Below, piece after piece: positions 1-11,117 of a stretch of 64,000 nucleotides of DNA (positions within the stretch are counted from its first letter, which is position 1; the number at the start of each line of letters is the position of its first letter). A model generated the notes under the pieces. That model was not told the origin of the DNA, did not search any database, and worked only from the letters and a program-made list of their open reading frames with translations. Both the position numbers and the translations under genes were made by a program. Origin of the DNA: Alectoria sarmentosa (Eukaryota; Ascomycota; Lecanoromycetes; Lecanorales; Parmeliaceae); contig WOGZ01000104.1 of NCBI GenBank assembly GCA_009733775.1, positions 40,512 through 104,511 on the forward strand. Direction: 5' to 3'.

Positions 1-1011
1 GGCACCGAAAGTCCTGGACAGCGCTAGCGTCAGCCGTAGCCTTACCTTCAGAAGGTAGCCCCGTAGCAGAGGGAGCCTAGAATTGGTTCATTGGAGCGCC
101 TAGATTGAATTTAGGGATCTCTTGACGGGCCCCAAGCTGGGCTCAGGCCAGGTACATTTCCGAAGAATCTCCAAGCGCGTCGTCCGGGCAGGGCGTTATC
201 CGAGATCTTGTCGTCCAGGACTTTTGGCACCTACCCGCGCTAGTGACAATCCTAGCCCTACTTTCGGAAGGTAGCCCTATAGCCTAGGTATCAGCTTCCA
301 AGTTATTCGAACCTAGAATGGTGACTGAAAATGACGCACAGGAAAACCGCAGCCTTAAGCTGGATGATCGGCTCGCGGCGAAGTGCATGCATCTTGCATA
401 CCACCTTGCACATCAGTGGCTGCTCTAGACACCTAGATCGACAATGGCAGGCAAATCAATTCGCACTCTGAAATCGAAAATGGTCAGTCGTAGGATCGTT
501 TATGCATGACATGACAAACTAGTGCTGACTGTACTATGTCGGCCGGCGGTACGTCGCGACAATGACTTACCAAGACCGTCGAAGTCTGCCCCGCACCCAT
601 CAATATGTTGTACCACTGTGTGATACTGGTCCACGACGCCCATAGCTTCATTGTGTATCCAACAGGCCTATTCGAGACCCCATTGTTACCACCCTTATGG
701 CGAAGTTCTTCTCTATGATTCAGACCAACAGAAGTCGAGGAGGGTATGTGGTATCTACATAGACACAGCTTGGGTCTCCCAAAATAGCGATACGTATCTT
801 GAGACCGTTTCATCCGGCCCCCCACCACCCCCAGTTGCTTGATTGGCTTCATTGTCTGCACTGATGCAGATAAGTAATCAAGTTGTCCACGGCTTTGCAA
901 GGCAGAAAACCCTAATTTTCATGACGAGGCTGACAGCGTAATCGCCCTCTCTCCCTCTCGATATGCTGAAACTGCTGCTGCGCGCTCGAGATCAGAGGCG
1001 GCACAGGCAGA
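1..1011. other. left-edge intergenic DNA, no supported gene
   Basis: Short reading frames on both strands overlap each other and show no recognisable domain or typical fungal codon pattern. The first 300 bases hold a diverged tandem repeat (separate entry). The last part should carry the 5' leader of the zinc-cluster regulator that starts at 1012. Nothing else is supported. Confidence 0.6.
22..290. repeat. diverged tandem repeat, about 216 bp period
   Basis: The block near 22-60 (cgctag, then a hairpin-like core ctt..aag with gaaggtagccc) recurs near 238-290 with the same order of words but several substitutions. The spacing is about 216 bp. Many differences are C/T or G/A transitions, as expected for an old, mutated repeat in a fungal genome. 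No coding content is evident. Confidence 0.5.
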
Positions 1012-2262
1012 ATGCTCGTCTCCAAAAGCTCTGCGAATCGCCGGACTTCCCAGTCCAAGCACAAAGCTGCCTGTGATCAGTGCAATACTAGCAAGATGAA
1101 GTGTCCTGGTGGAGGTCCTCGGTGTAAGCGGTGCGCCGATAGCTCCCAGCACTGTCACTACAGCCTCGCAAGACGGTTTGGGAAACCGCCGGGAAGCAAG
1201 AACAAGAAGACACTCGAGAAAGCGCGTCAAGCGAAAGAAGGGAATCTTGGAGGGTAATTACGGCGCAGGCGGCGGTTGCTTCATCCCTCAAAACAATGGC
1301 AGCAGGGACGATGGCGACGGAACGTTGGATGATGAGAGCGAGCGCTGGGAAGGCGACGAGTCTCTTGATCGACTCCAGACGTCCAGTTCGACTTGTTTTT
1401 GGCCTATATCGCCCCTGATCAGTTACCCCGCTTTCCCTGATGCGTCGCAGTTCATACCTAGTCCTGAACAGGACTTCTTCGATGGTCATCATAATGTGCC
1501 ACTCGATGGTGGCGACGGATCAGTCATCCATTCCGCAGACCCAAAGCTCCCTAACGTTGAGGGGCTCATAGGAGTAGAGTCACGGAGGACGTGGGCAGAT
1601 GATCCGGACGAATACTGGAATGTGAGTATTCGTCCCCGTTGCACGCCTACTTTGATTAATCGGCAAATCAGTCTTCATCACCAAGCATTGACCAGCAGCT
1701 CTCTTCAGGTCCCGCAGATACCGGTATGTTTAGAAAGACATAGGCTTGTAAGATGAAACACTAAGACTGCCTAGATTCACCGCTCTCCGAATACTCGCAC
1801 TCCTCTACCAATGAGACCCATATGCTTATCTCCCTAGACACTGTCGCGGCGCGACTAGAAGAGACTGCTGGATCCACAATCACGCGTTTCGAACAGCGAC
1901 AGCCCACGCTGTGCCGATGTTTGCGGAACTACGCCGATGTCCTGTGCAAGCTTCAGACCATCGAAGACCGTCAACGCCCAGTCCAAGTAGACACCCTTCT
2001 TACCTGCGCGAACCTGGTCTTGAACATGGCCGAGAAGCAATTGAAATGCATCCAATGTCTGTACGACTCCTGCGTAGCAATGCAACTCATTATGATCTTC
2101 CGAACGATCTTCACCTGGTCCCAAGACCAGTGTCATCCTTCAGGGACTCCTGGTCCAGATCTCCGAGTGACCCTGGGTCAACACGAGATGACGGAGGATG
2201 AATATACTTTTGTCAAGACTGCACTGATATCAAGGCCCTGGACAGAACCAGTACCTTGTTAA
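1012..2262 (+). CDS. Zn(II)2Cys6 transcription factor, AflR type; 3' end probably frameshifted
   Basis: This is a nuclear DNA-binding regulator of the fungal binuclear zinc-cluster class. The N-terminus has the pattern ACDQC-x6-C-x6-CKRC-x6-C, then the linker GKPPGSKNKKTLEK, which is characteristic of the aflatoxin/sterigmatocystin-regulator (AflR) family. Three introns read cleanly: 1254-1305, 1622-1671 and 1724-1774. After them the frame continues through a Cys-rich helical domain (LCRCLRNYADVLCKLQ, then TCANLVLNMAEKQLKC) matching the AflR C-terminal regulatory domain. The frame stops at 2262, but a strongly family-like stretch continues in another frame from 2235, so the gene looks broken by one missing base. 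The regulated pathway cannot be told, because no polyketide synthase lies in the window. The start at 1012 gives the usual short basic N-terminus. Confidence 0.8.
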
Positions 2263-3123
2263 AACTCATCATGTCAAGGATCGAGCATGTAGCTTGGAAC
2301 CGGCAAGGTAAGCAGTCATGGGGCCATGAGGGAGGGGAATTTTGGAATTTTCAACGGCTCGTCAGTTCCTTGATACAAGATTTCAATGGTCTATCCAAAA
2401 GGCTTGCATTGGGGTAGCAGAGGAGCTACCGTGTTCGATAAGGACAGAAGTCTTCGAATTTTTTCTCTCCCATCACAATCAAAAAACAAAATAATGGTCG
2501 TCACCGTTGCAATTATTAATCACTTTATCAAGCAATCTTGTGATATGAAATTTTTGGCACAAAAATCGTATTCTGAATGATTTTCTATAAAGATTCCTCC
2601 AAGAGCTTTATCGTAAGTTGATTTGTTACAAACATATCGCGTTGTTTAATTGTGATGATCTTCCAAGCTTTCCACTACTGGCTAGCCCCGCGCGCCCAGC
2701 ACATATTATGTTTGTATCCGAGACTGCTTGGCACTTGCACTCATTAAAATCCATATCTGAGGTAAGTATCCACGGGGGTGACAGAAGTTGTCGTACACAC
2801 CATGATCAGGGATCCTGAATAGCTCCGCAACGAAAAGTCTGACGTAGAAGCTTATGGTTCGTGAATTGTAGATATCGTTTCACTGAAGAAAATTTGTCGC
2901 AAAGGTAGCTCGACTTCTGCTATTTTGCAATACATCAGAAATTCTTGGTGTGTACGACGACTTCCGTCACCCCCGTGGTATCCTTTTGGCAGTGCGGTAC
3001 GCAGATATCCACCAATCAAATTGTTTACTGAGGGAACCCTACACTAACCGACATCCATTGGTGGGTACTTCCGTGCCAAGAATACAGATTCTTCCGCCGT
3101 ACCAGTACACTTCCAAGCATGCA
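2263..3123. other. intergenic, with out-of-frame 3' remnant and inverted repeat
   Basis: The first 155 bases (to the stop at 2415-2417) hold the out-of-frame C-terminal continuation of the zinc-cluster gene. The rest is partly AT-rich (2450-2640) and contains the inverted repeat at 2766-2984. The last 100 bases should be the leader of the ELP4 gene. No other gene is supported. Confidence 0.5.
2766..2984. repeat. inverted repeat pair, MITE-like
   Basis: The arm at about 2766-2801 (tatccacgggggtgac onward) is repeated as its reverse complement at about 2947-2984, with about 35 bp matched except for a few transitions. The arms flank about 145 bp of unique non-coding DNA. This size and shape fit a decayed miniature inverted-repeat element. 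No clear target-site duplication was found, so the mobile-element reading is an inference. Confidence 0.5.
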
Positions 3124-4414
3124 ATGTCCTTCCGTAAACGAAACGTAGGGCTCGCCAGCCCCTCCTCCACGCCTGCTGCTCCCAAAGGTCCCCCCGTCAC
3201 TCCTGCCAGTGTCCCAGGCGTGCGTCCATCCCCCTCAGATGGCCGTCCCACCACCTCGACCGGCACCCAAACCCTCGATGACCTTCTCGCCGGCCACGCC
3301 GGTCTCGCCCTCGGAAACTCGTTGCTGATAGAAGAGAACGGCACTACAGACTTTGCGGGGGCTTTGCTACGGTACTACGCCGCCGAGGGCGTCGTCCAAG
3401 GGCACAGAGTGCATGTCGTGGGTGTAGGGGAGCAGTGGGCAAGGGAGCTGCCTGGGCTTGTGGGAGCTGGTGGTAAAGAGATTGAGGCTGGTGCTGCGGT
3501 GGACAAGGAAAAGATGAAGATTGCGTGGAGGTATGAGAGGTTGGGGGAGTTTGGCGCTGGGACTGCGGGGTCAAGAGGTGGGATTGCTCTACTTCTGCCG
3601 CGCTTTCTGATGTACATAAGAAAAAAAGCATTGAATGAGGCTATCGGTATGCTGTTTCGAGAATGACTGACTGACATCCCCAGCGACGCCAACGCCCAAT
3701 CGTAACCCAATATCATCAAGCCCAGGCCAATCGGACTCCAGGGTCCCAACAGCATTTTGTCACAGCTTCGACTTGACCAAACGCCTCTCGCTACCAAGTG
3801 TCGGTGCCATCAGCTTCACCACCATTTCTCCCACGGCGGAAAACCCATTCACTTCCATCCTCCAATCCATCACCCAGGCAATCGCCTCCTCTCCTCCCCA
3901 CACCATCCACCGCCTGATAATCCCCACCCTCCTCTCTCCCGCTCTTTTCCCGCCTTCAGCCAGCGATCCCAGACACCTCCTCCCCTTCCTGCATTCCCTC
4001 CGCGCTCTCCTCCGCCACCACTCCACGCGCCTGAGCGCGATGCTCACCCTCCCGCTCGCGCTGTATCCGCGCTCCACCGGCCTCGTGTGCTGGATCGAGC
4101 ATCTCAGCGACGGCGTGCTCGAACTCGCCCCGTTCCCTCACTCGATAAACGACATCGAGCCGCCGTTGACCACGAGCTCTGGTGGTGCTGGCAGGGGTGA
4201 GGAGAAGCCGCAGGGGATGTTGAAGATCCATAGGTTGCCTGTGCTGACTGAGAAAGGGGGCGGTGGCGGTGGAGGGGATGATTTGGCGTTTTCGCTGAGT
4301 CGGAAGAGGTTCGTGATCAAGCCGTTCAGCCTGCCGCCTGTCGAGGGGGATCAGGAGGCGCAGAAGGGAGAGGCGGAAGGTGGGAAGGTGGGGAAGGGGG
4401 ATATTGAGTTCTAG
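3124..4414 (+). CDS. ELP4: Elongator complex protein 4 (Elp4/PAXNEB)
   Basis: Elp4 is part of the Elp4-5-6 hexameric RecA-like ring of Elongator, which acts in wobble-uridine tRNA modification. Family features are the disordered Pro/Ser N-terminus, GTQTLDDLLAGHAGLALGNS, LLIEENGTTDFAGALLRYY, KIAWRYERLGEFG, and after the intron AFCHSFDLTKRL, the usual Elp4 core order. Elp4 normally lacks a working Walker A, and none is seen here. One intron ends at 3683 (ccccag). Its donor is uncertain. GTATGC at 3647 gives a 37-bp intron, while GTGGGA at 3578 gives a 106-bp intron and removes a stretch that does not look like Elp4. Both keep frame. The start at 3124 was chosen over in-frame upstream codons because the family begins with MSFRKRN-like basic residues. 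Confidence 0.9.
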
Positions 4415-5572
4415 AGGTCGATTGAAGAAGTAACATACTCTAGCTTTTCCAGAACTTTGATACAAGCTTCGCTAATCAATCAAAGCCATCTCGGACGCCC
4501 TTGTACCCCCAAAACCCCACTCAACTTCAAAACTGTTGCGGGTAAACGTGCAAGATCAAACCAAGGCAGCCGCAGTCTGCGATGACGCTCCAACATCACT
4601 TTACAAACCCCCTCGCAGTTTGAGACTATTCCGTCATACACAGTCCCCTCGAAAGCACAGGGCGGACATTTGGCACTCCCTTCAAAATTCGGACACACAT
4701 TTCGAGCTCCGAGAATCAGGTCGCTAACAACCCGCACGGAGTGACTGACTGACTGACCCCAAAGCAAAACACCCCGTGTCCCAATCGAAGGCTGAAGCTT
4801 ACTTATTTCCCCAGCCTAGGTATTGAGCCCCCCAATTAATAAAATCCCTCGACAATCTTTTCATAGAAAATAATGCACCACTCGTATTATTAAAAATGGT
4901 CCGCAAGAGCGGCGGCCTTTTTACTTGGTACTTCCCAGATTGAGGTAAATGGGGCAAATTCTCCATTAATTCATCAGCAACTGCTGTGCTTGAAGCCATT
5001 GATCCTCAAGACTGCCTCCACGTCTCTAGGCCAAAAAAAAATGTTCCTTTCTGTAGATGGAGTAGAAGAACCTGTTTTCTTAGTTGTTGTTGGGTATTTT
5101 GAAAAGCGCCATTGTTAGACAACCACCGGGTTAAGTACTTAAGCCTGTGCGGAGTCCCAAGCAGCATGATGGTCAGGCGCGACTGTGTCAATAAGGTTTG
5201 CGATGAAATCTATACTGGGGAATCACCAGGTTGGTTTGGTGATTTTTGAGTGTTTTGAGTCGGCCTTTAGGCATGAATTGAGCAAGTTTAAGATCGAATG
5301 GGATTGGGCTCAAATCCCCACGTTTCAAAGAAAATCGATTATATCAAGACGAGAACGGCCATTGAAAAAAAAGAGGGCTATCTTTCCTTACCTTTTCTTC
5401 CGAGAACGCCAGTTTCACATCCGTCCTGCTCCCCAAAAATCTCTTCCAACCGCCACCTTCCCACCACCCCAAACCCATCACCAAAGCGGAAAAGAAAAAA
5501 AAAGACAAACTTCACACACCCCTCCAACATCCCCAGCATACCTCCAACGCAATCCCCACCCCCACAGCCGCG
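4415..5572. other. intergenic, no supported gene
   Basis: Only short overlapping frames are present. A 66-codon minus-strand frame (4799-4999) has no recognisable domain. The last 200 bases are C-rich and A-rich, like a fungal 5' leader, and lead into the F-box-like gene at 5573. Confidence 0.5.
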
Positions 5573-6253
5573 ATGATGATGATGACGATGATGACGACCA
5601 TGCAGCCAAGAACTCCCCAACCCACCGACGAAGGCTTCCGCTTCCTCGACCTCCCCACCGAACTCCGCCTCCAAATCTACCGAACCCTCCTCCCCGCAAG
5701 AGTCCGCGTGCGCCCCCTCAGCCCCTTTGCGCGCAGACTGTCCGAAAACACGGACCGCCTCGCCCTGCTGCGGACGTGCCGTCAGATCCGCACCGAGGCG
5801 CGCGCCCTGCTCTTCCGCGACAGCGCCTTCCACATCGAGCTCTTCGACGAGGTCTGCGCGGCGCATTTCCGCGCCTGGGTCGACGGGGCGGGCGACGGGC
5901 TCGTGGGCCGGATGAAGGGGTTCGCGATCGGGGGGCGGGTCGGGACTGAGTTTGTGAGGTTCGAGGTCCGAGTGGAGGAGGAGGAGGAGGCTGGGGCTGG
6001 TGGGGCCGCCGTCGTCGTCGTCGTCGTCGTCTCTGAGATGGGCATGAGGCTTAGGGGACGGGATAATGGGTTCAGGCTCGTCCTGTTGGAAGGAGGACGG
6101 TGCGCGGCGTTGAGTGATGTGAAGAAGGAGGAGTGGATGGGATGCTTCTCTGTTGCGCACGTGAAAACGATTGTTGGCGCCGTGGGATATTGTATCGGAG
6201 TCCACAATGCGCGAATGACGGACCAGGAAAAGGAGGGTTTCCGGGCTTGGTGA
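5573..6253 (+). CDS. F-box-like (2EXR-type) hypothetical protein
   Basis: Single-exon protein of about 226 aa. Near the N-terminus is FRFLDLPTELRLQIYRTLLP, the F-box-like helix seen in large families of filamentous ascomycete proteins, followed by LALLRTCRQIRTEARALLF, the usual second element of these proteins. F-box-like proteins may bind Skp1 in ubiquitin ligases, but nothing here proves that. The N-terminus is a GAT microsatellite encoding methionines, so the start could be 5573 or the later ATG at 5600. Further low-complexity runs are poly-Glu (near 5970-5990) and eight consecutive Val from a GTC repeat (near 6008-6031). The downstream half is not recognised. Confidence 0.65.
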   Translation: MMMMTMMTTMQPRTPQPTDEGFRFLDLPTELRLQIYRTLLPARVRVRPLSPFARRLSENTDRLALLRTCRQIRTEARALLFRDSAFHIELFDEVCAAHFRAWVDGAGDGLVGRMKGFAIGGRVGTEFVRFEVRVEEEEEAGAGGAAVVVVVVVSEMGMRLRGRDNGFRLVLLEGGRCAALSDVKKEEWMGCFSVAHVKTIVGAVGYCIGVHNARMTDQEKEGFRAW

Positions 6254-6941
6254 CTTTTTTTGGGGAGCTACCATCTGGATGATTTAGCATCGAGTTTCAC
6301 GTGAGCTTGTTCTCAGCCCTCTCAGCCTTCTTTGAAAAATCTCCCATGCAAGCAAGAGGCGGTCTTCAGCCATTTTGTACCACCAGCTAGCCATTCATTG
6401 TTGAATACTTCAGAGAAAGATGTAGATGATGGTTTCGTGACATAACGATGGTTAGGAAAAGCGACCAACGGAAATAGAGATCACAATGAACACAGGCAAT
6501 ATGAACAGGTAGTACTAGACATTGCTGGCTGTTACAATGGGGATGGGTATAGTTCGGGAACTCACGATAGTAAAACCTATAGAGTACTTCGATTTTATCA
6601 AAGTAGAAGGGGACGAAGCATAGGGATCAAGCTTCAAGAGTAAAATTCAACAAAGGCTTTTGGCCACATTTGATAACGGAGCAGGGTAGCAAACTCAACC
6701 TCGTCGGCGGCATTAGTATGGTGCATCATTTCTGGGGTTTACCGATTTCCCGGTTCTCGGTTGCTGAACACCAGCTGAATAGCATGCGAGTCTCAACAAT
6801 CGTTTTCGTTGCCTTTTTTCACGAACTTGGGTCATTTGTATCCACTTTTAGGTTCTCTCCTCGACTGGGATACCCAGCGTCAATGCGACAAAGAAATAGG
6901 TCTTCTCTAGCTTGGTATCCGGGCTGTAAAGCAGTCTCGAC
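6254..6941. other. intergenic, no supported gene
   Basis: This is the convergent interval between the F-box-like gene and the aldo/keto reductase. It presumably holds both 3' UTRs. No domain-bearing frame, repeat or RNA gene was recognised. Confidence 0.5.
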
Positions 6942-8352
6942 CTAAACTTTGGATGGCTTTATCGGCTTACTGGTCTCAACATAGTCAAAGTGCCCGGCCA
7001 TGTCCATCAGCCATAGATCGCCCGGTCCCTTTGCGCCACCAGGCTTCTGACTCAAGAAGTTCAAAGGGAAGCCAATGTCGAAAGGCGCGGCTCCATCAAT
7101 CTCCGCCATGTCATCATCACTTAGCTCCAAACTTAATGCCTCAATATTACCCTTCAGGTGCTCGATCTTGCGACCTGGGTGATTTCAGAGTCAGTACTCC
7201 TCTTTGAAGGATGATTCAAGAGTCAGAAAACATGTCTCAGGAGGCGAAACAGGTCTCCGGCCCCCAAAATATGAAAAGGGCAATGATGGATCGAAAAGAT
7301 AACTTACCACCGACAATGGGGAAGACATAGGGCGCCTTGTGCATGACATATGCAAGAGCGACCGAGGTGATAGCGGTGCTCTTTCGATCCGCAATCTTCT
7401 CCAGCGCATCTGTAAGCTTGATGTGATTCTCAGAAGGCGGACCCATGTTCCTGCCCTCTCCCTTCATCTCTTCCCTCTGTTTCTTCGTTTTGAAGTTTCC
7501 TCCACCAAGCGAACCCCACGGCGCGAGACCCATACCCTCATCAGCACACATTGGGATGATTTCACGCTCAAAATCACGGCTGGCGGCGCTCCATTGACCT
7601 TGGTAGACGACGAATTGGCGCAGACCATGGTCACGGGCATACTGGTTGGCTTTTGACACGATCCAAGCTGGAGTGTCGCTGACGCCGAGGTAGATAACTT
7701 TGCCTTGCTGGACAACGGTGTTCAGGCTCTGCATGAGCTCGGGGATAGAGGTGGTGAAGTCCCACCAGTGCACATACAGGATATCGATATAGTCCGTCTT
7801 CAACTTGTGCAGAGAGTTTCTGATCGAGACATGAAGGGATTTGCTGCCGTTGCCGGCGAAATTGCTATGGATAATATTGTCGTGACCTTTGTAGCTGCTG
7901 AAGCAAGTGGTGTATTTGGTAGCGATGACCATTTCGTCACGGATGCCAGGGTGTTTATGCAACCATTCGCCAATCCACATTTCGGATTGCTCGGATTGGT
8001 AGTTGTTGGCGGTATCGATGAAGTTGCCGCCTTGGCTGTGGAAGTAGTCGAGCAGCTCGAATACAGACTCCTTCGACATTGCTCCCAAGAAGCCACCCCT
8101 GTGATAATATTTTTAGCGAAAGACTCGACACATGGTTCAGAGATTGGTCTGCCTTCCTCAATACAATATTCGGAACAGGCATCCATCGTCAAATGGAAGC
8201 TGAGAACATCATCGAGTTGGCAAGGATATTTTGGGTAACTTACCAGGCATCACCAAAATTCATGGCGCCAATACATAGGGGACTAACTTTAACGGCAGCA
8301 GAAGGAGATAGCAGACGGTGTCTGCCAAGTAGGGACTTTGGAGGTGCTAGAT
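6942..8352 (-). CDS. aldo/keto reductase, norsolorinic acid reductase / aryl-alcohol dehydrogenase type
   Basis: NAD(P)H-dependent oxidoreductase of the AKR superfamily, closest by motif to the Nor1/AflF and aryl-alcohol dehydrogenase (AAD) branch. Three coding segments join in frame: about 8352-8244 (LLSPSAAVKVSPLCIGAMNFGDAW in pieces), 8098-7308 and 7174-6942, with introns 8099-8243 and 7175-7307. Catalytic residues are visible: Asp and Tyr in NFIDTANNYQ, Lys in VIATKYT and His in ILYVHWWDF. Later come LGVSDTPAWIVSKAN and, across the second intron, FPIVGGRKIEHLKGN. The 5' end is unresolved: the reading frame is open to 8352 but has no ATG, and a possible acceptor (atctag) suggests a short upstream exon with its start near 8360-8480. 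A TATATATA tract near 8535-8550 could be the promoter. The substrate is unknown. Confidence 0.85.
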
Positions 8353-9185
8353 TACAATATCAGAGTCCGTGTTGCCTTCTATTGCCTATGCGAGGGGCCA
8401 TATTGAGCATTGGAACATGTCTGAGGTGGAGAAGCTTCCAAAGCATCTCCCCCAAGACTCAGGACTTGCTGGAAACCGGAATAGAGGACGCCAAATATAC
8501 GTACGTGCTGGATCCATTGTGTGTGCTGTTCGATGGTATATATATGCTCAACGCGATAGAGTGGTGGAGGAGTAAAAACGAAATATGGAACGCTGGCTTC
8601 GCGCTGCCTTAAGTACGCTGGGTACGTTCCGGAATGAATGGCATTCATGATTTGTCATCTAGGTGACAAGTCGAAAACCCTCAAATCCGAAGCCGTTAAC
8701 TCCGGCGCCGTCTCGGGTACGGGTGAGGTTCTTTCCCGGTCTACAGGAATTGGCCAATGGTGAATGTTTGGATACTAGAGTACCTTGCAGTACTTATCTT
8801 GCGTCGTGTGGTGTGGTGTGCAGCAATCATTCAATGAGCGTGATCAGTTTTGAGATATTCTCTCCAATCGTAACCTCTGATTCTTGTGCCATAATTAATC
8901 TATTATGTATAGTAGAAGCTATGTAAGAAGCCGGACGGCAATGTCAATTACGAGCGCTATAATATGGGGTATAGTCGAATGCATATGAGAGTCGAATACA
9001 GGCGGTAGAATCCATAGCAAAGCCAAGCTTCCACGGCTCGTCATGCTGAACGCCAAACCAAAATACGCCTCATCATGGACACCAGAGAGATCCCGAAACG
9101 CCGACGCCTCGCCCAGCGGTATGAGCTTGTAGCGTGGAACAACCATGTGAACGAGCTGAAGAAGGGCAACACGGGTGAGGTCGAC
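8353..9185. other. intergenic, probable promoter and first exon of the reductase
   Basis: The left 200 bases should hold the first exon and promoter of the minus-strand reductase. The rest has no recognised domain, repeat or RNA. Confidence 0.4.
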
Positions 9186-11117
9186 TCAAACTCCGAAGCC
9201 ATGTGGTGGGCCACTCACGCCATTCTCGGACGAGTCGTCTCCTTCAATGGTCTGCTTCCAATACTCCGGCAGGCAAACGCAGACGAGCTGATGTCGTGTC
9301 AGCCAGGGTCCCAAGTACTACCGATAGGGCACTGCTTACAGGGAATGCCTTCAGCTCTCCGCTCGGCGGCGGAGAATCCCCCCTCCCTGATCCATTCGAG
9401 ACTCCACTATCTCTTTGGACTTTGTGCTTTCCATCGTAGTCCTCCGCTCGGTCCTTAATCCGGACTCCAGTCGCCCAGCCGTCATCCCATATACCCACTA
9501 CCTTGAGCATATCGCCTCTCTCAAGCTCAAATTCATCTCCAGCGCGTGGCGAGTAGGCCCAAAGCGTGGAAACTTTGTCGTTGGGATGGATCTCGTCTTC
9601 CGAGTAGTAGTCCTTGAAGAATGGGAGTTGCTCTGATTGTCCGCTGGCAATGCCTTCTGGAGATGAGATTTGCCCCTCGGTGTTCGGAGAACTTGGATCA
9701 TCCATCGCACCAAGGACCGATTGACTCGACAATGAACCGTTCCTTTTTCCTGTAGTTGGCGGACCGTATCCTCTTCGAGACTCTGGAGCTTCACCGTAGG
9801 CTTCCGATTCAGATGTATCTCCATAACGCCTGTGACTGCCCTCCGCAACACCACCAATCGCTGGTATCTCATACGATGGCGAGTCACTAGTGTTTCCTTC
9901 TAATGCAGACATCCTAGCAACGCGTCCTCCGGACTGTGGTCCATAGTCTGGCGGAAGCGCTTGGCTTGTAGGCTGCGGGGAATAGACCATACCAGGCCCA
10001 CCCGTCCGTTGTGGTGTTGGTTGGTTGAAAACAGTGGCTTGACTTCCTCTTCGACGCCGGCGAAAGCATATGCAGCATAGCAAGAGTAAGCCAGCTAACA
10101 ACACTGCCCCAATGATGGAGCCAATCACAATCCCAGCGATCGCACCTTTTGATAGGCCTGAACTATGACGGGTAGTACTGCTTGATGCACTGCTGCTTAC
10201 AGATGCTGACGGAGTACTGGTTGATGTCGATGATGGAAAGAGTGGAGGAATGGAGGTAAAAGTTGGCAGCGTTACACCTGGACATCTGCTGTTGACGTTT
10301 GCTCCTTCGCAGCATGTATCTGTGGCGTTTGGGGAGCTGGTAGCACAATAGCTGCAAAGGCCTTGGAGACTGGTCGAAAAGCCACAATTATTTGGCTCAT
10401 TCTGTTCTCCGGTAACACAGGTCCCACTTAAAGAGTTGCTGGGAAGGGCACAGTTCGTAAAATCTGCCCGTATCTGATCCAAGTAGCCCGATCGGGGGCT
10501 GCTGCAGAGCTGACTGTTGACTGCAATTCCCTCCTCACTGGTTGCTTGTTGAGCCTGTGAAGTTTTAGCAATGGCTCACATAAACATACGTTCCCACTAA
10601 CGCAAGATTCTGCGCAGAGCGGGGGCGAGTCGGCGCTGGAGAGTGCGCAGGGCTTTATCGAATTCTGCACAATAGCATTACATATTACACTAGTCGTATA
10701 TCGTGCGTATAGATTGGTGGTATTCGTCAAGTTGACGTTGCCACATCCCAGCAATTGCTGGTACCTAGATGGCTGATCAGCCGTATCCTTCAACGACCTC
10801 CCCAAGTATCCAGTGTACTTCTCTTGAACGTAGCTGGAATTAACGTATTGGCTTAATTGGGTATCGAATTGTTGTGTACTCGAAACGAATGCAAGGAAAG
10901 GGCTGTGAGGAGTCAGCTTCTGCGGGTATGTGGTGGGCATGCTGTAATGTTGGAGTTCCTACTACAGCGAAGAAAGTGTCGGGTCTGTGGAAAAGGAAGA
11001 CGTATTGAAAGCCGGGCATTGCGTTGAGCCATTTAGAGGGATGCAGCTCTGCGCTGCTGCGGCGGGTATCAGCAATGCAAGGGCGGTGAGGAGGGCTCTC
11101 GAGGCAAGCGGCGCCAT
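9186..11117 (-). CDS. single-pass membrane protein with C-terminal SH3 domain
   Basis: Exons are 11117-10966, 10902-10590, 10554-9340 and 9287-9186. A signal peptide (MAPLASRALLTALALLIPAAAA) precedes a Cys- and Asn-rich extracellular part. A Ser/Thr-rich stalk follows, then one transmembrane helix (GAIAGIVIGSIIGAVLLAGLLLLCC approximately) with a basic stop-transfer RRRRR. The long cytosolic tail ends in an SH3 domain: STLWAYSPRAGDEFELERGDMLKVVGIWDDGWATG, and across the last intron FPLVCVCLPEYW. The layout resembles Fus1-like fungal surface proteins that recruit signalling or polarity partners through SH3, but orthology is not shown. The second intron is very short (35 bp, 10555-10589). An alternative GTTAGT donor four codons upstream gives 47 bp and also keeps frame. 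The gene diverges from the ProRS gene over about 400 bp. Confidence 0.85.

Noticed and set aside
4799..4999. 66-codon minus-strand frame starting MASSTAVADELMEN
   Set aside because: It looks mildly protein-like but is short, isolated and without a recognised motif. Not enough to call a gene.
5378..6274. 298-codon minus-strand frame over the F-box-like gene
   Set aside because: It reads the reverse complement of GAT/GTC repeats as Asp and His runs. The plus strand carries the F-box-like motif.
1012..8352. A secondary-metabolite cluster formed by the AflR-type regulator and the Nor1-type reductase
   Set aside because: ELP4 and an F-box-like gene lie between them, and no polyketide synthase, P450 or transporter is present. 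Proximity alone does not make a cluster.
7705..8612. Plus-strand frames of 177 codons over the aldo/keto reductase
   Set aside because: The minus strand encodes the full AKR motif set, so the plus frames are antisense shadows.
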